The notes beneath the pieces were generated by a model. The model made no database searches. It worked only from the letters and a program-made list of their open reading frames with translations, and was not told the origin of the DNA. A stretch of 12,595 nt of DNA, taken from NCBI GenBank assembly GCA_965651595.1, contig CBFGTA010000064.1, positions 1 through 12,595 of the forward strand, written 5' to 3'. The position numbers were made by a program, and so were the translations under genes. Shown here one piece after another: positions 1 through 6,737 of the stretch. Position 1 is the first letter of the stretch. Each line of letters opens with the position of its first letter. The stretch comes from CBFGTA01 sp965651595. GTDB taxonomy: Bacteria; Actinomycetota; Actinomycetes; S36-B12; UBA10799.

Positions 1-393
1 CTGGAATCGCTCAAGCGCGGCTGGGTAGTCACGCCAGCTGTGGCCATGACGAAGAGCAAGGATGTGGTGCACCGGGTGGTGGGCAAGCCGGGAGTCATTC
101 TGATTTCTGAAGGTCCCGCGAATCGGGTGGGGAACTTGCTCGCCAACGAGCGCAAGAAGACTGCCCGAGTGGTGCCCGATGTCGCGATTATCGAGCTTCA
201 GTCAGGCAACGAAGAGGGACAGATTCCTTTGCGCAAGCTCAACCGCACCGTGATGAAGCAGAAGCGCACGCTGGCCGGTGGGCAAGTGCTCGAGGTTCGT
301 CGTCGTCTCGAGGCACTCAAGACTGCTCCCGTCGGAGCACCGAAGGGCCCTCTGCCCAAGAGCGTGCGCGCCGCCCGGATCCCCCGCGGCTAG
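1..393 (+). CDS. DUF4191 family membrane protein, C-terminal part (5' end outside window)
   Basis: The reading frame is open from the first base of the window and ends at TAG 391-393, giving 130 visible residues. An internal GTG at 40 is not the real start, because the upstream codons continue family-like sequence (LESLKRGWVVTPAVAM). The visible part matches what I know of DUF4191: a 'SLKRGW.VTPAVA' stretch, then 'VVHRVVGKPGVILISEGP', 'RVGNLLANERKK', 'GQIPLRKLNR' and a 'KGPLPKSVRAARIPRG' tail. Family members carry two membrane segments in the N-terminal half, which lies outside this window; the visible part would be the cytoplasmic domain. The molecular role is unknown. In many actinobacteria the gene lies near lipoate or glutamine synthetase genes (recalled from general knowledge, not visible here). 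It converges on the secreted-protein operon, with only 46 bp between stop codons. Family assignment is fairly secure; function is not. Confidence 0.85.
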   Translation: MESLKRGWVVTPAVAMTKSKDVVHRVVGKPGVILISEGPANRVGNLLANERKKTARVVPDVAIIELQSGNEEGQIPLRKLNRTVMKQKRTLAGGQVLEVRRRLEALKTAPVGAPKGPLPKSVRAARIPRG

Positions 394-403
394 CGAGCGG
401 CTG

Positions 404-419
404 CCCGTTAGCGGGTTTT
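404..419 (+). terminator. Small intrinsic terminator after the DUF4191 gene
   Basis: CCCG at 404-407 and CGGG at 412-415 form a 4-bp stem (extendable by a G-T pair) around the loop TTAG, followed directly by TTTT at 416-419. It starts 11 nt after the TAG stop. The stem is short, but the position and T-run fit a rho-independent terminator for the plus-strand gene. It lies in the 46-bp convergent gap and has no matching T-run for the minus-strand operon. Confidence 0.5.
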
Positions 420-439
420 GCCAGTCCCGCTGCAACGGC

Positions 440-3325
440 CTAGAAGGTGACGCTGAACAGATCCGTATCAACCGTCTGGGACCACCAAGCTAGCTTGTAG
501 CTCCCCTTGAAATGGGCCTTGACATACCTGGAACTAGCGTCTCGATACGTCACAGTCACGGTGCCATTCACGTCAGCCACTCCCAGTACAGATAGTTTGG
601 CGGAAGTGGCCATGACCACACTGGTTACCCGACCCTGGTCGGACGCAGCGCTGCCGGAGAACGAGAGCCCTTTCCCGAGGATGCTTGCCTTACCGTTCCA
701 AGTCAGAGCCGCAGTGGTGACCGTGCCAGTTCTCGTGTTGACTTCGACCGCAAATTCCAGCGAACCGTCAAGGTCCACCGCGCCATAGTCCAAGTCTGCG
801 GAGGCTGTACCGGAAGCCGTGAACGTCCCCGACTGCGCGTTGAACCCGAGGTCGAACGCTATGTCCTGTTTTCCGAAGCGGATGCCGCCAGCGAATCCGA
901 TTCCGATGTCGGACGTAGCGGTATCGATGTCGAGTGCCAAGGAGCTCTTCTTGAATGTGACTCCCGCGAGGTCCCATGAACCCAGTGAGACCTGTGATTG
1001 GACTTGCAGGCCAGGGGCAGCACTACTTGGTGGGCTAAACGATGACGAGACGGTCACTGGAGAGGCGCCGATACTGCCGTTGAACACCATCTGGTAGCCA
1101 GGTTCAACCGTCGTGGTTGTGCCATCTGGCATCTGAATCCCACAGCCCAACGGGGCGATGGCGATCTTGGCATACGTCGCTGTGAGGATACCTGCGTTCG
1201 CAATATCCAATGCGAGACGGGACTCGTCGTAGTCGCCGAGCGCCATCGTGAGGCAAGAGTTGGCGGCGTTGCCCAACTGGATCGCGACAGCAACGGGAGT
1301 ATCGGGCTGAATGCCAATATCTGACACCCACCGGTGAGGTACGTTGACATCGGCAACGAGTGCAATCGAAGATGATGCCCCAACGGTCCCGCTAACTGCC
1401 AGATCCCTCACGGTGAGGCCTTCGACACCGAATGCGTCATCCGTGGATTCGCCTCCGTTGGACACCCCGGCTGCCAACGCCAATGACCCTCTTGAAAAAT
1501 CGACACCCAGGCTGGCCGCCACCGGCGTGGTGCTAGCTGCTACTGACCCGTCTTCCGACGCTACAGTCGTGATGCGACCGTCAACCGACACGCCGGCCCG
1601 GGCGTGTGATCCTGTAGCGAAGCTCACCCACAGTCGACCCCTACCACCGATGTGCAGACGGGTGGAAGCTGTCCGCCCCACTTCGACTTCCGGCACAGCG
1701 AGGCTCGCCGACAGGTCGCCTGACCAACCGGCCGCCATCGGCGTGATTTGGCCGTCGACGACCAATTCGGCCGACAGTTGTGAGGACAATTCACTGAGCT
1801 GGGGGATCGTTGTTTCGCCATGGAGGCGTAACTGGCGCGCTGCTACGTCTAGAGTTGTGGAGTCTGTAACTTCGACCGTCGCGGCATACGACGAATACAC
1901 GATGATGCCGTTCGAGAGCGTCGGACCGGGATCACCCATCTGGAGTGTCGGTAGTTGCCCCACGAGGCAATAGCCATTCTTGTCTACTTGGCCAGCGATC
2001 CGCACGTCCACACCTAGCACTTGGACGTTGGCCCGGAGCGCGTAGGAGGCAGCAGCCAAGACATCCTCTGACGATGAGCCCTGGGCATTCCGTGTCTGTG
2101 GCTGGCACAACAAGGCATCACCTGTGGCAGCGATGCCGAGCTTGAGCGCCGATAGCTTTAACTCCTTCGGCCCGAACTCGCCGGGGATAGGTAGCCAGAG
2201 TGCTGACCGAATCGAGTTCGTGGCAACGTGTCGGCTAGGGAGGATGTTCTTGATGCGGCCGAGGCGTGGTCTCAGTTTTCTGGGGCCAACCCCCTGCACG
2301 CGCAGTTTGAACTGACGCTTTTCGACAGTTGGCCCGGAACGCAGACGCGCCGAGATGAGGTACGTACGCGGCTTCTTTCCTTTGAGCTGCGGTACGCGAA
2401 AAACAGTAGTTTGCTTCCCATCGGTAACAGTCGCCGACTTGGGTGTCACCCACCGGATCTTCTTTCCTGGGGTTGGAGACCCGACTGGTCGTGCCGTCCA
2501 GTTAATTCTCCCTGGTCTCGAGCCGAGACCCGCCACGTGAAGCGGCACGTGCACTTGCCGTGACTTTGCCGACCGCGTTGCAGCCACGTCTCGAGGCGGC
2601 CGCAGGATTCGCAGCCTCAAGCGAGGATCGATGCTGACTGGTGCGGCCGCGCGCGCTGACTGTCGCACTCCGTCTGCCTGCGGTGTGTGTACCCGCCACG
2701 TGGCCTTGACCTTCAGCCGGGACTGGGCGACATTCTTGGCCCGTGCCGCGACAGTCGCATTGATCCGCTGCGCAGCAGTTCCCACCTTGATCCTTTTCTG
2801 ATGGGCGCACACGGTCGAACGTTGGCTACGGTGGATTTGACACTTCCACCGAGAACCCCCGGCATCGGTGAAACGCAGCGGCTGCCCAGTCTTGAGCGTC
2901 ACCTTGAGGTGGGAGACCCGCCCTTGCCGAACTGCCCGCGGTAGGGAAACCGCGACCTGGCCCCGACCGGCCTGACGCGGGGCCACCGTAACCGTGGGGA
3001 CCACTGCGAGAACCGGGCTAGCGGTAAGGATCTTCCCTCGTGATGTGACCCCATCAATGGCGCCAGAACCGAGTGCCTTCATGAACTGCTTGTAGCCAGC
3101 GGCAGCTCCCGGGGGTGGCTTTCGGTTATCGCTGTCTTGACGAGTGGCAGCCGTTGATCCACCGGGCTGGTCAATCGCTGCCAGCGTTCTCGCAGTCTCA
3201 CCGGCAGCCGTGCTGGCAACTGCCGCATTGCCGGGTGGTAGCGTGACGCCCGGGAGCAAGATCGCGATGACACACGTGGCCGAAACCACTTGGGCGAACC
3301 GGGATGTGAAGAAGTTGCGCGTCAT
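440..3325 (-). CDS. Secreted beta-rich protein of unknown function, six conserved Cys (downstream paralogue, 961 aa)
   Basis: I recognise no named family. The protein starts with a signal peptide: residues 1-5 contain Arg, about 8-32 are hydrophobic, and cleavage is probable near residues 34-40 (NAAVAS). Residues about 65-110 are a linker. Residues about 115-365 are strongly basic, with a short Cys pair (C162/C173, motif W-K-C...V-C-A-H). From about 385 (GPKELKLSALKLGIAA) to the end it is a long run of alternating beta strands with Cys pairs C407/C453 and C691/C728. It ends with GSYKLAWW (941-948) and no membrane or LPXTG anchor, so it is probably exported and wall-associated or soluble. All six Cys and most block motifs (YALRANVQVLG, GPTLSNG, DIANAGILTATY, EPGYQMVF) recur in the gene just upstream, so this is a tandem duplicate. 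The ATG overlaps that gene's TGA (ATGA, 3322-3325) and has no good ribosome site, suggesting translational coupling. Confidence 0.85.
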   Translation of the reverse strand: MTRNFFTSRFAQVVSATCVIAILLPGVTLPPGNAAVASTAAGETARTLAAIDQPGGSTAATRQDSDNRKPPPGAAAGYKQFMKALGSGAIDGVTSRGKILTASPVLAVVPTVTVAPRQAGRGQVAVSLPRAVRQGRVSHLKVTLKTGQPLRFTDAGGSRWKCQIHRSQRSTVCAHQKRIKVGTAAQRINATVAARAKNVAQSRLKVKATWRVHTPQADGVRQSARAAAPVSIDPRLRLRILRPPRDVAATRSAKSRQVHVPLHVAGLGSRPGRINWTARPVGSPTPGKKIRWVTPKSATVTDGKQTTVFRVPQLKGKKPRTYLISARLRSGPTVEKRQFKLRVQGVGPRKLRPRLGRIKNILPSRHVATNSIRSALWLPIPGEFGPKELKLSALKLGIAATGDALLCQPQTRNAQGSSSEDVLAAASYALRANVQVLGVDVRIAGQVDKNGYCLVGQLPTLQMGDPGPTLSNGIIVYSSYAATVEVTDSTTLDVAARQLRLHGETTIPQLSELSSQLSAELVVDGQITPMAAGWSGDLSASLAVPEVEVGRTASTRLHIGGRGRLWVSFATGSHARAGVSVDGRITTVASEDGSVAASTTPVAASLGVDFSRGSLALAAGVSNGGESTDDAFGVEGLTVRDLAVSGTVGASSSIALVADVNVPHRWVSDIGIQPDTPVAVAIQLGNAANSCLTMALGDYDESRLALDIANAGILTATYAKIAIAPLGCGIQMPDGTTTTVEPGYQMVFNGSIGASPVTVSSSFSPPSSAAPGLQVQSQVSLGSWDLAGVTFKKSSLALDIDTATSDIGIGFAGGIRFGKQDIAFDLGFNAQSGTFTASGTASADLDYGAVDLDGSLEFAVEVNTRTGTVTTAALTWNGKASILGKGLSFSGSAASDQGRVTSVVMATSAKLSVLGVADVNGTVTVTYRDASSRYVKAHFKGSYKLAWWSQTVDTDLFSVTF

Positions 3326-6171
3326 AGGTCGATCTTCAAGAGTTGCACGTCGAACTCGTCGTCAGCCCACCACAGAATGTCGTAGCTGCCTGTCATGCCG
3401 AGTGTGATGGTCTTGCCATCTTGACCGGCGTCATAAGCCAGTGTGATTGTGCCGGTCAGGGAATAGTCGTAGAGACTCAGATCGACCTCCGTCGATCCAG
3501 TGGCATTGCTTATCGCGCCGTCGACGTAGTCGGCCCAAATTGTGACTGGGATTCCCACGCCGAGGACGCGAATGTCACCTTTCCAGCCGGAAGAAACCGC
3601 CGAAATAGCCCACGATTCTCGATCTGCCGTCACCCGGTGGAAATAGTCGCCCGCCATGCGAAGCTTCCCCATGGAAATGTCGGCCCGCCCAGCAGCTTCG
3701 AGGACGACATTCTGGCCTGATGCGCGTAGTGAGAAGTCGACCGCCACTGTATTTCCAAGAAAATCCAGATCACCAGTAATATCGACATCAAATGTGTTGG
3801 CCTGCGTGTCGATTTCGAACGAGACTTGTCCGTTCGAGACGGTGACGCCACCCACCGTCCACGAAGATGGCAATGCGACATCTCCACTGAAGCTGAATCC
3901 TTCGCGCCCAACTTGTGTAGCAGGCAGTTCAGCTCGTCCAATCAGGTCGATGTTGCTGCCAGCTACGCTTCCACGCAATCCGAACACGAAACCTGGATCG
4001 ATCGTCTTGGATGCTCCACTTGGCAGAACCGCTTGGCATCCCTGGGGTGCGACGAACAGGTTGACGTAGCGGGCCGTCACGACCCCGGCATTGGCCAGGT
4101 CCAGCACGGTCTGGGAACCTTCTTCGTCACCAATCGACGCGCGAAGACAGCTGCTGTCGTCCCTGGCGAGGCGAGCCATGAAGTCGACCTGCGCACTGGA
4201 ATCGATACCGGTCGCAGCGGTCCAGGTCTTGGGCAGGCTGCCGGAGGCCGTGAGAGAAACGGCGGCTTCACTGGAACTGAGGACCGCCCCAAGCGACAGC
4301 TCGCTGAGACTCAATCCCGACACACCAAGAGCGTTGGAGACGCTCGATCCCACACGCGAGTCGTCAAGGCCGGCGACAAACTTGGCGCCTTGTTTGGACG
4401 CGTTGAAGAATACTTGCACCGCGAGCGGGGTGGTAGATGCATCCACAGAACCATCGCTCGATCCCGCTGTCGACAGATCCCCCGCCGCCGCGAATCTCAA
4501 CTTGGCCTCCTCCCCGGGGACATACACAAGATCTACGGTGCTGGTTCCGCTAATCGAGATGTCGCCGGTGTTGGAAGTCACAATGGAGGTGTCGGGCAAC
4601 TCGTAGCGGGCGGACCCAACCAGTCCGACATTCTCACTCGCAGCAGTGAACACGGTGCCGCGAAATGTCGTTGACCCGCCTAGCACAGGTAGTACGGACG
4701 ACACTACGCTGCCCAACGCCAGCGTGCCCCCTACTGCCAGTTCGCCCGCCGAGATCGACCATTCTGTGCCGTCGGCAAAACTCATGTCAGTAGCAAATGA
4801 GGAGTAGGCAACCTTTGCGTTGGATAGTGTCGGCCCGTTCTGTCCACCTAGCGAAATCCGGGTGCTCTCACCACTAAAGCAGTAGCCGGACGGACCGATC
4901 TGTCCTTGAACGGCAACTCGTGCTCCCAGTACGCGAGCGTTCGCACGGATGGCATATGTCAGGTCTTTCAGGTTCACAGATTTGGTGGCCGTGGCAGAAC
5001 ACGGGCTGTCGGCAGCATCCGGGGCTAGTACTAGGTAGATGTCGGTGAGGGAAAGTTCCTTCGGCCCCAACTCAGAATCATTCAGTTTGATAGAAATGGT
5101 GTCGGAGTCCCGTGGCGTGGTTCGATAACTTCTCGCGCCTAACCGCCCCAAAGACTCCAACCGTGACTGGACGGCCGACGGTACCTTGCCACGCAGGCGA
5201 CGCGTCTTCTCGGGAATTGCCACGATCTTGGTTGCACGCTTCACGCTAGCCCCGAGCGAACGTGACGTAACACTGACCTTGAAGGATCGCTTTTTGCTCG
5301 TCTTCTTCAATACCGGCAGCAGCAACTTCGCAGTAACTGTGCCGTCGCCGACGCTGACCCGCCTTGGGGTCAAGAGCTTCACCCCACTAGGAACCTGCCA
5401 TCGGATTGTCGCTGGCTGCCCCTTCGTGCCACGGACAGTTGCGGACACTGCAACTTCACGCATGAAACGGTTCCGCTTGGAGGTCACGTAGAACGAGCGA
5501 CTGGGTCGGGGTAGTTGCATTCGCATCTTGGGATAGACATCGACATTTGTGCGGGCACGGTCCAAATGTGTTCGCCAGGACTTCCCTACCCTGGACTGCC
5601 AGCGGGCTTGAACGATGATGCTACCGCCCCGGCGAGTGGCCTTCTTAGCACCGAACTGAACTTTCAATGGTGCAACCTTAGCGCGGGTTTTGAAGCGTGG
5701 ATGAGAACAGACGGGAGCGCTCCCGCGCGTGCAGGACCAGCGCTTACCGTTGAGCTTCTCGATCGTCGCACCGCGAGATCCTCGTACGGTGAGACGCAAC
5801 TTACGGACCGAACCTGGACGCATCCGCGGCGTCGAGATGAGCGCCAGGCCCCTTCCAGCCACTCGGGCTGGCGATACTTGGGAAACCGTCGTCGACAACA
5901 CGGCAGACTTCTTGGAGCGGATTCCTTGACGTTTTACTCTCACGTCATCGGCGATCGCTGAGTCAAAATCTTTTGATGCCTTCGGCAGGGAACGCGGGTC
6001 GAGGAGGTTGCCACGGGTCGCGTCGGCCGGCTGCGCTGGGAGCAGGACGAACCCCACCGATAGGGCGAGTAGCGCGATCAACGCGTTTCGGGCCACTAAC
6101 CACGCCAGCGATTGCCGGCCGCCTTGTGTTGCTGAGATCCGGCCGGATTGCTGGTCGCTAGCTGTCGACAT
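3322..6171 (-). CDS. Secreted beta-rich protein of unknown function, six conserved Cys (upstream paralogue, 949 aa)
   Basis: First gene of a two-gene operon; no named family recognised. A 20-residue polar N-terminus precedes a hydrophobic segment (about 21-44) and a probable cleavage site after ADA (49-51). Residues about 75-345 are rich in Lys/Arg and hold C147/C155 (W-S-C...V-C-S-H). From 369 (GPKELSLTDIYLVLAP) it becomes beta-rich and less basic, with pairs C391/C431 and C675/C712, then the motifs NGPTLSNAKVAYSSF, GSVDASTTPLA, DLANAGVVTARY and DPGFVFGL. It ends GSYDILWW (928-935) plus 14 residues, with no C-terminal anchor. Each motif has a counterpart in the same order in the downstream 961-aa gene. 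Starting at ATG 6169-6171 keeps the signal peptide; an AGGA lies 3 nt upstream (6175-6178), closer than usual. A promoter-like element lies at 6209-6236. Possible roles are envelope structure or adhesion, but this is inference from export, size and fold only. Confidence 0.85.
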   Translation of the reverse strand: MSTASDQQSGRISATQGGRQSLAWLVARNALIALLALSVGFVLLPAQPADATRGNLLDPRSLPKASKDFDSAIADDVRVKRQGIRSKKSAVLSTTVSQVSPARVAGRGLALISTPRMRPGSVRKLRLTVRGSRGATIEKLNGKRWSCTRGSAPVCSHPRFKTRAKVAPLKVQFGAKKATRRGGSIIVQARWQSRVGKSWRTHLDRARTNVDVYPKMRMQLPRPSRSFYVTSKRNRFMREVAVSATVRGTKGQPATIRWQVPSGVKLLTPRRVSVGDGTVTAKLLLPVLKKTSKKRSFKVSVTSRSLGASVKRATKIVAIPEKTRRLRGKVPSAVQSRLESLGRLGARSYRTTPRDSDTISIKLNDSELGPKELSLTDIYLVLAPDAADSPCSATATKSVNLKDLTYAIRANARVLGARVAVQGQIGPSGYCFSGESTRISLGGQNGPTLSNAKVAYSSFATDMSFADGTEWSISAGELAVGGTLALGSVVSSVLPVLGGSTTFRGTVFTAASENVGLVGSARYELPDTSIVTSNTGDISISGTSTVDLVYVPGEEAKLRFAAAGDLSTAGSSDGSVDASTTPLAVQVFFNASKQGAKFVAGLDDSRVGSSVSNALGVSGLSLSELSLGAVLSSSEAAVSLTASGSLPKTWTAATGIDSSAQVDFMARLARDDSSCLRASIGDEEGSQTVLDLANAGVVTARYVNLFVAPQGCQAVLPSGASKTIDPGFVFGLRGSVAGSNIDLIGRAELPATQVGREGFSFSGDVALPSSWTVGGVTVSNGQVSFEIDTQANTFDVDITGDLDFLGNTVAVDFSLRASGQNVVLEAAGRADISMGKLRMAGDYFHRVTADRESWAISAVSSGWKGDIRVLGVGIPVTIWADYVDGAISNATGSTEVDLSLYDYSLTGTITLAYDAGQDGKTITLGMTGSYDILWWADDEFDVQLLKIDL

Positions 6172-6208
6172 GGTTCCTGACCGTAGTAACCAACCGGGGT
6201 GACCGATT

Positions 6209-6236
6209 TCGTTCTATCGTGCCCGCACCCCACAAC
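6209..6236 (-). promoter_or_regulatory. Promoter-like element upstream of the 949/961-aa operon (copy B)
   Basis: Read on the minus strand, this 28-bp element consists of GTTGTGGGG, then TGCG, GGCAC, GA, TAGAAC and GA. It matches the element at 9659-9686 in 22 of 28 positions without gaps. The TAGAAC block (6211-6216) lies about 40 nt upstream of the ATG at 6171, which suits a -10-like position. The GTTGTG block would sit in a -35-like position, but neither matches the standard housekeeping consensus well. It could equally be a regulator-binding site. No other good promoter is apparent between the hairpin at 6276-6325 and the start codon. Confidence 0.5.
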
Positions 6237-6275
6237 GGCTGGCATGACTGCCACCTTCGGTCTCGACGATCGGGA

Positions 6276-6325
6276 AACGACTAGCGGAGCTACTCGACGT
6301 GATAGGAGCAGCTCCGCTAGTCGTT
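6276..6325 (-). terminator. Long perfect hairpin, probable terminator or insulator upstream of the operon
   Basis: Arms at 6276-6291 and 6310-6325 are perfect 16-bp inverted complements (AACGACTAGCGGAGCT and its complement) around an 18-nt loop. Read on the minus strand, the stem ends in GTT followed by TCCC, giving only a three-T run, so it resembles the hairpin-only terminators of actinobacteria. It sits between the decayed domain ending at 6424 and the promoter-like element at 6209-6236, where it would block read-through into the 949-aa gene. A role as a protein-binding palindrome or leader structure is also possible. I see no gene or other clear signal in the remaining 6326-6423 stretch. 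Confidence 0.5.
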
Positions 6326-6423
6326 GGACCCTTGGGCAAGAACTGGGATGTACTGACCGTGAGTCCAGGGTTCATGTCAGCTCACTGGGCAGCCAATTCA
6401 ATCGGCGGCCACCTGCGAGCGCG

Positions 6424-6702
6424 TCACGAACTACTGGTGGTGAAGTTGAAGACGTCGATCTTCAGTGTCTTGTCACCATCGTTGAAACCGTACTGAACGT
6501 AATAGGTGGTCGATGGCTCCAATCCCGTTAGGTACGCGCAAACACCGATATTGACGCCACCACTCGAACCGCCGGTAAGGGTGGACGGATCTGGTGTCAC
6601 CGACACCGCATCGGACATGTCGCTGTGCGTCGAGCACTCCTAGGCGATCGTGGCCCTCCAGGTGGTGCCGGTGCCACTAATTCCGCCAGCCACGGCCGAC
6701 GT
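6424..6702 (-). pseudogene. Decayed fibronectin type III-like domain remnant with an in-frame stop
   Basis: The longest open segment (ATG 6618 to TGA 6424-6426, 64 codons) encodes the end of a typical bacterial FN3-like domain: TPDPSTLTGGSS, then YLTGLEPSTTYYVQYGF and a final FNFTTSSS. Upstream in the same frame, past a TAG at 6640-6642, codons still read like the start of such a domain (GTGTTWRATIA) back to another TAG at 6703-6705 inside the terminator hairpin. The segment between (ECSTHSDMSDAVSVTP) resembles the usual EYSTDSDMSDA... strand. This suggests that a Tyr and an Asp have changed and that about ten residues have been lost near the stop codon; that reading is inference. There is no ribosome site before ATG 6618 and no signal peptide, so I call it a relic of a larger secreted multidomain gene. 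A short expressed peptide is less likely. Confidence 0.55.
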
Positions 6703-6735
6703 CTAGTGCCCCACGGCACCCGTGGGGCACTAGAC
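6701..6735 (-). terminator. 15-bp perfect hairpin terminator after the 946-aa gene
   Basis: Arms 6701-6715 and 6721-6735 are perfect inverted complements (GTCTAGTGCCCCACG) around a 5-nt loop (GCACC on the plus strand). The hairpin begins 2 nt beyond the TAA stop at 6738-6740. No T-run follows on the minus strand, as is common for actinobacterial hairpin terminators. Its placement and very stable stem make it the likely 3' end of the 946-aa transcript. Confidence 0.75.
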
Positions 6736-6737
6736 CG

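Noticed and set aside
3826..4674. Long plus-strand open frame (282 codons) antisense to the 949-aa gene
   Set aside because: Its product is low-complexity Arg/Gly/His-rich with no domain, and the minus frame carries a signal peptide and motifs conserved in the paralogue. It is a shadow frame of high-GC coding DNA.
440..6171. Assigning the paralogue pair to AsmA/TamB-like lipid transporters or autotransporter beta-helices
   Set aside because: Alternating strands give a superficial resemblance, but no defining motif of these families is visible, and the actinobacterial context has no Gram-negative outer membrane export route.
6424..6618. 64-codon frame as a real small gene
   Set aside because: There is no ribosome site before ATG 6618 and no signal peptide. 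The frame is the tail of an FN3-like domain whose front part continues past an in-frame stop, so it was called a relic.
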